Origin: Coprinus comatus | Lineage: Eukaryota > Basidiomycota > Agaricomycetes > Agaricales > Agaricaceae | Length of the DNA stretch: 64,000 bases | Assembly: GCA_034638255.1 (NCBI GenBank) | Contig: JAWPGT010000002.1 | Span: forward strand, 930,001 to 994,000 | Direction of reading: 5' to 3' | In this document: positions 37,001 to 49,718 of the stretch, piece after piece | How positions within the stretch are numbered: the stretch's first letter is position 1 | How the letters are laid out: each line of letters opens with the position of its first letter | The notes under the pieces: model-generated | Databases searched by the model: none | What the model was told of the DNA's origin: nothing | Seen by the model: the letters and a program-made list of their open reading frames with translations, nothing else | Translations under genes and position numbers: made by a program

Positions 37001-37187
37001 CTTGCTTATGTATAGCCATTTTAATGTTTTAATTTAATAAATTTCAGGCTCTTTGCTACAAAAACAACATAAGGGCGTAATTATTAGCTGCTGTACATTT
37101 GAAGTGCTTTCCTTCCTACAAGTAATTAAGTCTGCTTAAGCGCTTGCAAAGCACAGAGCGCAGCTATGTTATGTCACGAATCAGTAC

Positions 37188-39265
37188 TTATGATTCTCGC
37201 AGTTGAATGATATTCTTACCACCAACACCGCTTCCATCTTTTGCCATTCCAATATCAACCCTATGTTCGACATCCTCTCCAACAAGGAAACGTAGCGACT
37301 CCCGTAACGTCTTTTCGTAATTGGGATAATGCTCAATCAAACTATGCAGTACATGAATATGTGTCCTCGACGGGTGTACAACGATAAAGTATTTACCTTC
37401 CATCCACACCAACTAAAATGGCATCATTGGCGTCGTTTAATCCCTGAGACAGCTCTCCAGATAGAACTGCGCGACCAGTTTGGACCAAAATAGCGGCGAC
37501 AGCGACCCCGCTCAACAGAGCAGCTCTACGCGCAACCAAGCTACAAATCCAGTGGACAATCTGAAAATATCAGTCCCCATTTAATAGTCTCAGGGAAATC
37601 ATACATACTGCAGCATCTCTTAGAGAGACGTTGTTCTCTTTATAACCAAGCTGTTCGACAATCGCCCGTTGGATGTGTTCCAATCTTGCTTGCACATTAG
37701 TAGGCAATGTTTTTCCATCCAACTCAGTGAAAGGGGGGTTAATATGTTTGGCATCAGTGTCATCCCCTAGCCAAGCTTCCTCAACCGAACTCATGAAACT
37801 TGTATCTATACCATAGTGCTTATTAAGCATTGGTGTAGATTTCCCATTAAAAAGTAAAGGTTTGGGTGCAGCATCAATTAAGGATATGATGAGACTTCGA
37901 ACAATTTCTCCAAGGTACATTCCAGAAATGAATTTCTCGAATGCTTGATAGCCAGGATTAATACTCAAACGATCGAGGGCGTTGTCGTATGGTGTGAAAG
38001 GGAGACTAGAACGCTAACAAACGGTGAGGTGGTATCCCGATTTGATGATGCCTACTTACAGAATTGTTGAATGCTCCCCATTCAGTGTTAACGACCATGT
38101 ACCCGCCCTTTTTGGCTGTTTCTGACCCCTCGAGTTTTTTTATCTTGGCTGTTATTGATTATTATTATTTTAATTAAGAAGGCTTGGAAAGAGTTAATCA
38201 TCCACCACCCACCAACTTCTTCGACATAGGCACCATTTGTACCTGTGCCAAAAATAGCACCGAGGATACAACCACCTGATTGATAGGCGCGAGATAGGAG
38301 AGCACCCACAGTCTACATTTGACATTGAACATAAGTTTTGTTCTTGTGAGGTGAAGGGCTCACGTCGTTAACAAGAGCAACACATTTAACGTTCATATGT
38401 TTTCTGTCGAAAGCATCTTGTAGGAGCTTCACAACGTCATTACCAATAGCATTCTTGGTCGCGAAACCCTTCGTCCATGTAAGGATCTTTCCGGAGTCTA
38501 GGGCTGTTTGCTCGACGGGAAACGAAAAGGTTAGACCAAGATGAATGGCTTCATGTGTTGGTTTCTCCCCGGGGCCTGTGGGAGTAGTGTAATCGATAGA
38601 AGCGGCTTCATGGGTCAAAAAGGCATCGACGGAATCCGCCAGATAATCTGTTCGATCATAATTTAAAAATTTGATAATCGGTTGGTATGGATGTGTATAA
38701 TGTGATATATGATCAGAGACTCTCGATGAAAGTAGTAAAAAATACACTAACCAAATAGGGCTGTCGCTTCTCCAGTTTTCAGAGCTTCAGAAACCTTGTA
38801 CTTTTCCTGCCGGAGGGAGAAGGTCTTGTCACCGTTTAGTACAACTTCGCAAGCGCGCCTTTTGAATTTTGAATAGGCTCAGCATAGACCCAACTCATGA
38901 TGCGGCTAAAGCTCACAAATTCGTTCCTCCAAGATCGAGAGCCAAAAAGGATCTACATTGTGGATGTTTAATCCTTCGTTTCTGTAGCCATCAAGTGACC
39001 ATACCCCTTTTCAGTACCATCTGGGACACCCGTAACGAATGTTGGACTAACATACACGGATCGGAGACTGTTATTGAATGAACGGAAGAGATATAACGTA
39101 CATCATGGCCATCGCGTGATTGTAGGAACCGAGACCGACCGCGATCTCTTCGAGGAAGGTCTTGGTAAGGTTTACAAGCTTAGGCCCATCGAGTTGAAAT
39201 TGAGCATGAATAGTCTCGAAGAGCTCTTGAGGGGCCTTGTAAGCGTGGGCAGCGACGGAGGCCAT
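37188..39265 (-). CDS. hxk: Hexokinase
   Basis: Cytosolic ATP-dependent sugar kinase, first step of glycolysis. ATG at 39265 ([19 protein letters not shown]); the upstream in-frame extension starts at TTG and is not used. Exons then give [14 protein letters not shown], the phosphate-1 loop [11 protein letters not shown], the sugar-binding region [20 protein letters not shown] and [20 protein letters not shown]. The catalytic Asp is in [15 protein letters not shown], split by an intron at about 38363-38312. The phosphate-2 motif [20 protein letters not shown] and a C-terminal domain with SLRDAA and DGSGVGG follow. There are about nine exons and roughly 500 residues. All key residues I can check are present. 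Confidence 0.93.
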
Positions 39266-39844
39266 AGCGGATGATGAAAGATAAGAGGCCGGTGAGGACA
39301 ATACTGCCAAAAGCGGGCAATGTGCGGAAGAAGTACGTCACTCACCTTCTTGGCTGGATAGTCAATCTACGCAACGTCTAATCAGAAAACGATCTGGTGG
39401 AGAATCCTCGGTTGCTTCTCTTCTCTTTGCAACGCACAAGAGCACCCCGGATAATGATCGGTCCTTCCGGTATACTATAGGGGCAGTGTTGGCTAAAACC
39501 CAGGATACACAACATACTGTTTTTATGGGACTATGGGCTACAACAAGACTACACCTGAGACTACACCTCTGACTACACAATGCGAAGGACCGAGACACGG
39601 CTTAAGGCAATATTATGTCCATTTTTCAGGGGTCGGCTACATATTATGGTCCATCATTTCTTGTCCCATTCTTCGCATCTTGGTCTCACAGCACTTCGTA
39701 AAACACTTGAATTGGTGACCATTGTCACCTGGACTACTTTTCCCGGGCGGACCGACATGACTTTCGGGATTTGAGAGGCAGATCTGTTGGCAGACAATTT
39801 ATAAGGACACGTCTTCTAACGATTTCGCGTTGTCATTGTCCGCC
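39266..39844. other. Divergent promoter region, hexokinase and beta-galactosidase
   Basis: About 580 bp between the start codons of two divergent genes. Short CTACACCT-like direct repeats lie at about 39549-39577. A TATA-like box sits just before the beta-galactosidase gene. No reading frame of interest was seen. Confidence 0.5.
39798..39804 (+). promoter_or_regulatory. TATA-like box of the GH35 gene
   Basis: TTTATAA lies about 41 bp before the start codon at 39845, a typical place for a core promoter with a short 5' leader. Confidence 0.45.
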
Positions 39845-42800
39845 ATGAAGCTTTTCCGGGCGCTCTTAACAGTACTTTGTACTGTCATCGTTGCTGCGAG
39901 ATCGGTTCCTGCCAATAAACCTTTTGCAATAAACCTTCCTCGCCAAGGTACCCTGTTGCAAGATATTGTAAAAATTTAACCTTTGTGTAGATACGAATTT
40001 TCTAACACTGCTCCAGGTGACATGGGACGAATACTCCCTTAAGATACATAACAAGAGACTTATGCTCTTTAGCGGAGAAGTGCATCCCTTCCGGTACGTT
40101 TGTGTATTCCCACATCAACTTACGATTATCGAGATACTTGTCTGTAGAAACCCTGTGCAGAGTCTCCATCTAGACGTTCTTCAGAAAATCAAGTATGTTT
40201 TCTACTCAGACCCACCTCCCTCCTTGTTTAATCAAGCATTCAGGTCTATGGGATTCAAGGCCGTTTCCATCTATGTACACTGGGGATTTCATGAGTTCAA
40301 ACGCGGAGAGTTGGAATTCGATGGCATTAGAGATTTGCAGCCTTTCTTTGATGCTGCACAGAAGGCTGGTCTTTATGTTATTGCTCGACCAGGGTAAGTA
40401 CGCTCTTGACAAGCATGCAACTAAAACTTGACATCATACGAGTCCCTACATTAATGCAGAAACTTCTGGTGGCGGCCTACCTGGCTGGGGAACATACACT
40501 CCGGGACTTTGGAGGACCGCTAATGCCTCTTATGTCGAAGCTTATCAACCTTACATCAATGCGGTTGGAAAGATAATAGCTAAAAATCAAATTACCAATG
40601 GCGGGCCTGTTATTCTTGTGCAGGTAAATACACATACAGCTCTTGCCCGCCGTCTGCGTATGTTGAGAAATGTATAGGCCGAAAATGAATACAGTGGCTT
40701 CTGGCCTCCTTATGGTGAAGATTTTGAATACGAGGCTCAGCTCCTCAAAGATTTTGTGAGTCGTTGCACGCACATACCCTCTTATCGCTAAATAATTTCA
40801 AAACTCTCTCAGAGGAACGCTGGAATTGTGGTCCCTATTACTACGAACGATGCCTGGCCTGGAGGTCACTATACTAGCGTTGACATTTATGGTACGAATT
40901 TTTTTGTTCAAAGTGAAGTGCAGCATGTTAACGTAGACCATGACAGGATATGACTCTTACCCAAACGGATTCGATTGCTCAAATCCGTATGTGTGGAAAT
41001 CGGATGCAGTCCCGGAGTGAGTTGACTACAACTGGCTTTAGGCTGTCTCCGACTGAAAGATAACATTAGATGGTTCTGGGATGGGCATATGCAAGCAAAT
41101 CCAGAGGATCCGAATGCCGTATACGAATTCCAAGGGGGTGGTTTTGATGGCTGGTATGTACTCCCACTGCTACCTGTCTCAACTATATACTTACACCGAG
41201 ACTTTGCAAGGGGTGGAGCAGGTTACAATTTATGTTCTGTCCTTACTGGCCCAGAGTTTGAACGAGGTAAATGCGTTTAATAACTCCATGCATGATGGGC
41301 AAGAGACTAAGGCATGCTAGTTTTCTATAAGAATGAGTATGCACTTTCAACAACAATATTAAACATTTATATGACATTTGGTGGCACAAACTGGGGTGGG
41401 TACCGGATTGCTCCTTGTAGAAGCATGCTGATATCATTTTTTCCAGGTGGTATATCTCATCCTGGCGTGTATACCTCTTATGACTACGTGTGTTCTATTA
41501 TTATTTAGGATACCCGTGGTTTTAACTTTTTAAATTTAGGGTGCAGCCATCACCGAATCTCGTTCACTTCGCGAAAAATATTATGAAATGAAAATTCAAG
41601 CCTATTTCCTTTCTGTTTCCCCTGCGTTTCTAACGACAAGACCTCAAAATATTTATGCCACTCAAGGTGCCTTTACCGGAAACGCTGCGCTGAAAACAAC
41701 ACAGACATCAGATGTTATTGGAAAGAAGACCGTCTTTTACACCGTTCGGTATGTCTTGATTATGACCTGAGATATTCAAATAATATCTGAGTTATCCCGT
41801 AGCCAATCAGATGCATCCCTATTTGACGTCCAAACATATAAACTCACCCTTCCTACCAGCGGAGGGACTCTCGAAATCCCTATCCTCGGGGGATCCCTGA
41901 CATTGAATGGAAAGGACTCGAAGATTCATGTCGTCGACTACACTGCAGGATCCACGACGTTACTATATTCTACCGGCGAAATATTGACATGGTAAAACTG
42001 AATCACAACTACTTATGCTATACAAGAAACTAACATTTACATTTCTATCGTAGGGCTAACATTGATGGGCAAGATGTTATCTTCCTGTATGGAAACGAAG
42101 GGGAATTACATGAAACAGCTTTTGTTGTCCCCAGCTCTACGAAGGCACAGGTAGTATCTGGATCTGGAAGTATCAAACAACAACACCTTGACACCGGTGC
42201 TCTTGCTGTCCAATATACCACGACTGGTCAAACCGTACTTCAAATTGGCTCCAAACTCAAAGTTTTCATCCTTGGTAGTTATCAGTTTGTACTGGTTAAT
42301 TTTCACGTTTCTAAATAGAAACTCTAGATCGCGCCCACGCATATCAGTACTGGGTTCTGTACCCGCCTACGAATGGCCGTTTCGCTGCTTATAACGATGA
42401 AAATCCAATCATCGTGAAAGGTGGCTATTTGTTACGCACAGTCTCTATTTCCAACGGCCATCTTGAAATCACAGGAGATCTCAATAGTACGAAAACTACC
42501 TTTGAAATAATCGCCCCCACTGCTTCTTCGAGAAGTGTGTCCTTCAATGGAGACAAGCTCCAAACAAGCCGTACTTCGTATGGCACGTTGCTGGCATCCA
42601 AGAATGCTTACTTGCCCAATGTGCGAATCCCCGACCTGGATTCATTAACATGGGTATGTAAACTGTTCCACTGACACTGCTTTTTCTGATCTCAATGCTC
42701 CGTACACACCATTCAGAAAGTAGCGAACAGCCTTCCGGAAATTTCTTCCCAGTATTCAGACGAGAAATGGACGATAGCAAATGCAACCACCACTGTAGAG

Positions 42801-43975
42801 AACCAATGGGGTTGGTCAACTCCTGTCGTTTTATATTCCAGTGTATATGGCTATCATACTGGTAACATCCTATGGCGTGCACACTTCACATCAACTGGAA
42901 AGGAGACTGGGTTCAGTGCAACTGTATGGGGTGGCCTAGCATTTGGATATTCCGTCTGGCTTGATGGAGTTTTTATTGGTTCTTGGACAGGAGATGCACC
43001 CCATGAATCGTATAATGGGACCCACAAATTCCCGGAGAGTCTTGAGACAGGATCTGAGCATATAATCACCATCCTACTTGATCACATGGGTATCGAACAG
43101 AATTGGGCCGGTGCAAGTGATTGGTTTAGGATTCCCCGTGGACTGACGAGTTATTTGTTTAATGATAGTCCAGATACCAATGTTAGTGTCTGGAAGGTTA
43201 CTGGTAATCTCGGAGGAGAAACTGTGTGTTTTAAATTAATAATTTTTAGAAGGAAGTAACTCATGAACCCTGTTTAGTATGTCGATCACACTCGCGGTCC
43301 CTTCAACGAAGGCGGTTTATATGCTGAACGACAAGGTATGTTTCATAGATTTACATCCTGTGTTGCTCCATTAAATGGTTATCGGATAGGATGGCATTTA
43401 CCTGGGTTTGATGACTCCAATTGGTCTCAAGGAAAACCGACGGATGGTATCTCTGGACCCGGAGTTGCATTCTATAGGTACGTGCCCAATATCCTAAATT
43501 TTGCGAAGTATATACTTAGGAGTCACCTGTAGAACAAATTTTGACCTTAACATTCCCCGTGGATTAGATTATCCCCTTCAATTTGTCTTCACAAATTCCA
43601 CTGTTAACCCTCATTTCCGAGCCAAAGTGTACGTCAATGGGTACCAATTTGGGAGATACAGTAAGTCAACGCACCTACCTTGGTTTCAGCTAACCCTGTT
43701 TTTCAGTCAATCACATTGGCCCTCAGAAAGTATTCCCAGTCCGTAAGTAACACTTGCAAGACATCATGCATCGAAGCTAACGTTTGGTTGTAGCCCAAGG
43801 CATCTTGAATTATAATGGCCAAAATACTTTCAGTGTCTCATTGTGGGCAACAGATGCGGGAGGAGCTAGTATCGATTCCCTGAGCCTCGAGCTTGGACAG
43901 AAAGTAGATACGAGCTTTGGCCCCGTTGTCAATGCACCAGCACCCCATTGGAAACCCCGCCCCGGAGCCTATTAG
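39845..43975 (+). CDS. lacA: Secreted GH35 beta-galactosidase (LacA type)
   Basis: Extracellular enzyme that removes terminal beta-galactose from plant polysaccharides and oligosaccharides. The N-terminal signal peptide is [20 protein letters not shown]. The TIM-barrel part contains [18 protein letters not shown] and [20 protein letters not shown]. The acid/base Glu is in VQAENEYSG, and the nucleophile Glu is probably in [22 protein letters not shown] and the beta-sandwich domains follow ([57 protein letters not shown]). The stop is at 43973-43975. About 19 introns, some next to very short exons, break the gene. The length of about 1,000 residues is normal for fungal GH35. Confidence 0.92.
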
Positions 43976-44108
43976 GCGATTGCTTACATGTCGAACTTGT
44001 TTAACGGTCCAAATAAAGGTAGTTGGTCATTGATGCGAAATTGGAGGTATGGGCGGGAACAAGTGTATCGACGGTAGTGTATTATCGATTCTATAAAATG
44101 AAAGTGAA

Positions 44109-44924
44109 TTACATGAGGTTGAGGTCGCCGAACTTCTCCTTGTACCCTGATTACACAACATGAGGTTAGTTGCCACGGGAAAGAACACGCGTTCATACCT
44201 GGTACTGTCCACTTGCCCTTCTTGAGCATGGTTCCAACAGCTTCAGCGATGCGTGGGTGAGCTTGAGCAACATCCTCGGTCTAAGGGTATTTTATTAATA
44301 AATGTATATCCTTTTTCTGTTAAATAAAACATACCGTTAGTTGATCGAAGGAACGGGCTTCCTCAATGTTGGCAAGTGTGGCCTTGAGCTCCTTCAGCTC
44401 AATATCGATCTTAGCTTCTGTCTCTTGTGCCTTGGCAACCTATTTGTGTTTTACAACGCGTTAATGATCAAGCTTCCATTGGTTCAGCCCTCAGCCCTAG
44501 GGTTGAAAACTCACAGCTTTGGTCTCGAAAGCCTCAATAGCCTTGACTTGTGCGTTCACATCGTAGGTGACGGGTTTAAATTCGTTGAGGAGCTTCTCTG
44601 CCTCATCGACGATAGCCTTATTCTTAAGGATGGAACGGTACTTGGCGAAGTCGACAGTGGTGGGTTGGCTGGTGAATTGAGCGTTCAAACGTTGGGCATC
44701 ACCATGGCGTTTCCTGAAAGCCTGTAGAGCCGCAACAGTCTCTGCGAAAAGTATTAAAAGCTGTCCTGCTGCTGTTTTTTGTGGTTGAGCGCACCCTTTC
44801 CGAGGCCGAGGGATGAGTAAATGCGAGCGAAGTCCTGTGACGGAGAAAACCGTAAGCTTGGAGAGCACATAAGAATTGAGCTGGCACTTACGACCGCAGC
44901 AGCAGCAGCTTTTTGGGTAGCCAT
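44109..44924 (-). CDS. atp7: Mitochondrial ATP synthase subunit d (Atp7)
   Basis: Peripheral-stalk subunit of F1Fo ATP synthase in the mitochondrial inner membrane. The first exon at 44924 gives [11 protein letters not shown]. Short exons then read [33 protein letters not shown] and [20 protein letters not shown], with a helical [20 protein letters not shown] segment. The end is KFGDLNLM at the TAA (44109-44111). Four or five introns. The length of about 170 residues matches fungal Atp7. Confidence 0.92.
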
Positions 44925-45500
44925 TTACTAGTAGATTAAGTTAGAAAATGTGAAGGGTTTGGAAAGGTGGAGAACAGACTCTAGGGGACAGATAGAGGTG
45001 TAGAAATGGCAAGTAACGAGTGAGGTAGAGGGATGCCGGCAAAGTCCGATGTTCTTTCCTCCTGTGTGCGCCGAATGCCGATGTTTCTTCCAAATTAGGT
45101 AATTTACATACAACACTCGCCAAAGTTCAAACCTTCAAACCTTTTTCAGAATTCACTCTTATGGTTGTTAGTTCCCTGAAATGGCTTTGTTGTGCACTGT
45201 TATGCTCCTTGGACTCGGATAGGCCTGAGGCCATAATCCTATGGTGTATATGAATGGTCCTCTTGGCAATGCTTCTTATATTCTTCGTCGAGTTCTACGC
45301 CGAATTGGGTGTGGATTCCCTGTGTCCTGTGTTCCTGATATAACGAACGCGTGACACCCAATGTCTAATAACCTGCAACTACTCTATCTCTCTCAAACCC
45401 GGTGACACTGCAAAATCTTGCACTAGTCTATCCTCACCACTGCATCCCGGAACTTCAAGTGATATAACGTCTACTCAAGTAAACTTGTATTTTGCTTGCA
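44925..45500. other. Divergent upstream region, atp7 and DUF3445 gene
   Basis: About 575 bp between divergent start codons. Only short chance reading frames are present, and no repeats or RNA gene are seen. Confidence 0.5.
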
Positions 45501-47708
45501 ATGATTACAGTCCTCAAGAGTATATCAACCCCAATACTGGTCCGCTTCCCAGCTTTAGGAGATGGACTGTGTTGGCTAGCAGTTGTAATATGTTTGTTGA
45601 CGGCACTTGGTTTCATTAAGACGAAACACATACGCTTGCGATGGTCTTCTGGTTGGTCAAAGGAAAGAAGCAACCAACGAGCGATCGTCCAGAGAAAAGG
45701 AATTGAACGGCAGTATGGTGGTAAGTAGGCCAAGTTGTGATGCGGGTTTTTTTCTGGATTAATCCTTTGGATGATGTATAGAGTGGACAGCAATCGAGTT
45801 TCAGTATCCAGAGATCGAGGCTTGGCCACATGAATTGCATGAGACAAAACCTATTACGTATAGACCGTTTCGCTGGGACAGTTATCAGTGAGTAGATACT
45901 TCATGCACAGTTGCTTTTCAACCGATATGTTGGGTGTAGCGTGACAATGGGGACACGGAGCATGAGTTGGAATGATTGGATTGAAGTATGTGCCTGTTCT
46001 TCTTCGCCATGTTTTAATGGATGTCAATCACGCAACCTATATATAATAGCTTGATGATCAATATGTGAACTATGCGAGAATTCGTACCCGTCGTATCGAA
46101 ACTCAGGGTGATAGGGTTATTCGCGTTCTTGATGATTCATTCAATCCTATTGTAGGAGGAGGAAATTTGGCAGGTGAGTCTCGTCAGATTTTTGTTATTA
46201 ACTAAGAATGCTACTGGGTATCATTAGCCATTGAGCTTGTTCATGAACTAGCTGAGTATTTGTGTCGCCGATATCCCACGTCGTTCACTATAACTCGACA
46301 TCTGGAGACAAATGATAAGTATACTTGGGGCTGGTATGGCCTACCCCCAATCAGAACAATTAATGTTATCCCTACGCAAAAGATATACGAGTTGCCACTG
46401 TGCCCAAAGGGTGAAGGAACGGTTCAACGAGCGATGGAAATTTCGGCATGTTTGTGGGTAGTCCTTACTTTCAATATGTAGTCTATTAAATTCACTCTGC
46501 TAATGTCAGAGTCCAAGATGACTTGGCTGTAATGATTGAAGGTTGGAGTAAAAAGGGTAAACACCAAATGCATCCGTGTTGAATATGATTACGCAGGTAC
46601 AGACGGCAGATATTACTTTCAAGCTGGTGCTATTTGCGTCCCTGGTCAGATTCGTCGTTTGGGTCTAATGTTGGTCACGTCTGATTTACCTATGTATTCC
46701 AGGTTTCTGGAGAATGAAGGACAAAATTGGCATGCCTCTGGATGAGATCCATCTTTCTGGCCAAGTTCCACAATGTGCGTGAGATTTATTATTTTGCTTG
46801 TCACGACGTGGTAGAACAATTCCTATTGTGGGACTATTTCTTGCCTGGATGGAGATGCTGAAGATTACCCCCAACATTTCCATCCGGACGATGTGTCCGG
46901 ATATCTTGGGTGGCACCTGTACAACAGCTGTCTACGACGTTTAATCGTGGCTTTCTTCACCTAAAGCTTCCTTGATTTGATGAGGCATAGGCCTGGGGTT
47001 CAATGGTTGGAACATGCATCAGGGGGGTCACAATGCACTTAAGTTGGTACGATCAGTTAGCAGGAGTCACATAAAGGACACATTGCATGTCACATTGTTG
47101 AAAACAGCGTCGGGATAGTCCATAGGAATGTAAAGATTGATACATGCTGACACAGCGTTTTCATTCTAGATCGACAGAAGTTACATACAAGTCTCGAACG
47201 ATTCTTTCGACGGTTACCGGTAGATAAACCGGTCATTAGGAACAACTATTTTTTGCAGACTGTACAGCCGCTAGAGAAGCAATTACCAGACGACGAAGAC
47301 CCAGAAGAGCTAGCGTGGTCGGAAAGCACGAATGGGCCAGAAAATGAGTTTGGTGTAGGTGATCGGTTTGCAACCCCCAAAGACAGGCCAACACCAACAG
47401 TAGCGACGCTACGCCTTCGGACGGAACGGCAGACGCTCCGGAGATTGCCTGTGAGCGGGGCGGTTATCTTCACGATACGAACATATGTGACTGCACTACA
47501 GGAACTTGGCAAAGAAAGGGGAGTACCAGGACGACTGGCTAGCTCCATGCGAGCATGGCCAACAGAAGTGGGTGATTACAAAGGCAAGGATCGGGGGGAA
47601 TGGTACAGGATAGCGTTGGCCTACCTCGATGAAAGCCACCGAGATCAGGTTGAACGCGGCGAGATAGAGCACGGGGAGAAAGTTGGAGAGGGCGGATATC
47701 CATATTGA
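45501..47708 (+). CDS. DUF3445 / heme-dependent oxidative N-demethylase-like protein
   Basis: Member of the DUF3445 family, which includes the alpha subunit of bacterial dimethylamine-type heme-dependent oxidative N-demethylases; fungal roles are unknown. The N-terminal membrane segment (LCWLAVVICLLTALGF) suggests membrane anchoring. Small exons then give VTMGTRSMSWNDWIELDDQY, AIELVHELAEYLCRRYPTSF, VQDDLAVMIEGTDGRYYFQA and FWRMKDKIGMPLDEIHLSGQ. The 3' part has SLERFFRRLPVDKPVIRNNY, EELAWSESTNGPE and LRTERQTLRRLPVSGAVIFT. To join QVPQY to RQKLHTSLERFF, an intron of 395 nt (46775-47169) is needed. This is about seven times the usual length here. Start ATG is at 45501. Confidence 0.8.
46882..46902. 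repeat. Perfect 8-bp inverted repeat inside the long DUF3445 intron
   Basis: ATCCGGAC, a 5-nt loop and GTCCGGAT form a perfect hairpin in the middle of the unusually long intron. It could be a remnant of an inserted element, an RNA hairpin or chance. Confidence 0.4.
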
Positions 47709-48134
47709 GAAGTGTGACCAATGTAAATTTAACAGCCGATTGAGTGTGGAGTGAAGATTATGTATAACGATGCTTCTTTGATGGCATGTGCTGGTGGGAA
47801 CAACACGAGGCACGGAGACTGAGGCTATCAATGTCACGCCCTATCCGGCAAGAGTGCAGAAACGGAGAAAAAAAGACTGAAAAGGCTTGGGAGTGCATGT
47901 CTGAGAACAGAGGTGACGGTTGGTAAGGCTGGGCCAGCGATGGAGCAAGGATGTGCAGGATAGTTGGTGGGGAGTGGACTTAGTCAGGCACGGTGACAGA
48001 TGATATCAAACAGCACCAAACATTTGTCGAAGGAATATAACCTGGCTACGTCAGCGTCGTCATTCTTCTCTCCCCAGACCCAGTGTGACAGCCCAGTCAC
48101 TTACCCTGTTCTGCTCGTCATTGTCGTCATTGCG
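47709..48134. other. Intergenic stretch before the bZIP gene
   Basis: About 425 bp between tandem plus-strand genes, probably carrying the promoter and leader of the bZIP gene. An in-frame ATG at 48000 lies here but adds residues with no family likeness. Confidence 0.5.
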
Positions 48135-49718
48135 ATGTCTCCCAAAAGTCCATCCAAGTCTCCCCCGCCTACCGACCCGAACGGCAAAAGACAGCGTGTT
48201 CCGCCCCGCCCAACCCGCACTGACTTTAATCTCGAGCCAAACCCCTTCGAACACTCTTTCCGCGATTCTTCAAATGTTCGCAATTCCTCTCCTTCTCACG
48301 ACTCGCTCGGTCCTTCCTCCTCAAACGACTCAAACCAATCCCAGTCCAAGTCAAACAAGACCAAAAATCCCGACCACGACCGCCCGACATCCCGCCACTC
48401 CCGCTCCTCTGATGGCCCCCAGCCCCGAAGTCAGTCTCCCGCCCGACCTGTTCTTCCCCCCATCCAATCCATAGCCTCTCCTGCTGACTCGTCTTATCCT
48501 TGGAACTACACCTCAAACTCCGTAAACTCGCTTCGCTCAGGGCCCCTCTCGCCTGCCATGCTCACTGCACCCCAACAACAGAACGACCAGCCTCATCTCC
48601 CCTTCGATCCTGCTAACTTCCGCACGGGCCTTACTCCCAGAACAGGCCTCACTCCTCGCACAGGCCTCACCCCCGGCACAGGCTTGACCCCTCTCGTCGG
48701 TGGCCCTGTTACTTTTCCCGCTTCTCCAAATACCGCCGCCTTCATGGCTCTCATGGGAAATAATCCAGGAGCTGCCAATTCTGGCTCTGCAATCACTCCC
48801 AACACCCTTAATGCAATTGCTGGTGTACTAAATTCTTCACAATCAGGTACATCCTCTTACCCTTCTCAGCAGCAAGATCCCAACAACCCCACTTATCTAA
48901 ATGCAGCTTCAAATACTACAAGTAATGCCGCCAATGGACTCTTTTTGCTATCCCAAGCACATCAGGAATTAACCAAGCGGGAGGAGGCACAAGCACGTGC
49001 TAGCAATACTGCTACCAATGGTCATGCTACTCAGCAGAATGGAAAACGTGGATCCAATCTCAAGCGCAAATCGTATGACAACGCATCCCCACCTCCAGCT
49101 GCCATTTCTCCTCCTCAGACAACAACATCAAGAGGTGGCAAACGCACTCGTGCAAATGGAAATTCTCGCCGCAAAGGCAGTGAACGTGGGATGTCGGAAG
49201 ACTTTGACGATGACGACCAAGATGATATGGATGACATGGATGGAGAAGAGGCCGAGAATGCGCCACCCTCTCGAAGAAATCAAAAGAAACCAGAGACAGA
49301 AGAAGAGAAACGCAAAAATTTCCTAGAACGCAATCGTCAAGGTGAAGTCGTTGAATACCACATTCTGTCCATATACTAACGGTCGTCTTCAGCGGCTCTT
49401 AAATGTAGACAGCGCAAAAAAGCTTGGTTGGCCCAACTTCAAGCCAAAGTCGAATACCTATCTAGCGAGAATGAACGGCTTACATCTGCTCTTGTGTCGT
49501 CACGGGAAGAAATTTCTCGTCTATCGGCACTCGTCGGAGGTGCAGGTGTCGTTGGATCCGTACAAATGGGTGTTGGTGTGAACGGAGTTAACGTAGCAGG
49601 ACCAGGCGTTCAACCTGTGAGCATGAATGTCAGTCTTCCTAACAAATCTGGCCCTCCTCCGGTTACCAGTGTTGGCCCTGCTGCTACCGGACGTTCTGGT
49701 AGTGGGTATGGGTATTAA
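48135..49718 (+). CDS. atf1: Atf1/CREB-type bZIP transcription factor
   Basis: Stress-response regulator that binds CRE-like sites as a dimer; in fungi Atf1 is a target of Hog1/Sty1 MAP kinase. ATG at 48135 begins MSPKSPSKSPPPTDPNGKRQ. A long Ser/Pro/Asn-rich region contains FRTGLTP, the Atf1-family activation motif, here repeated four times in tandem. Acidic and basic runs precede the bZIP: ETEEEKRKNFLERNRQAALK, then CRQRKKAWLAQLQAKVEYLS and a leucine zipper (ENERLTSALVSSREEISRLS). One intron (49342-49392) splits the basic region between ERNRQ and AALKCRQRKK. The tail is Gly/Val-rich. The upstream start at 48000 is less likely. Confidence 0.9.
48621..48692 (+). repeat. Four tandem 18-nt units encoding (R/G)TGLTP in the bZIP gene
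   Basis: The units read RTGLTP, RTGLTP, RTGLTP and GTGLTP. They differ at synonymous positions, so the repeat is not very recent. Each ends in a Thr-Pro, a minimal MAP-kinase site, in the middle of the conserved Atf1 activation motif. Confidence 0.85.

Noticed and set aside
39266..39310. N-terminal extension of hexokinase
   Set aside because: It begins at a TTG codon; the first ATG in frame is at 39265 and fits family length.
46770..47170. Two separate genes at the DUF3445 locus
   Set aside because: N- and C-terminal parts match one family in order, and a GT-AG junction joins QVPQY to the next segment in frame.
48000..48134. Longer bZIP N-terminus from the ATG at 48000
   Set aside because: The extra 45 residues lack any family likeness, while MSPKSPSKS at 48135 looks like the usual start.
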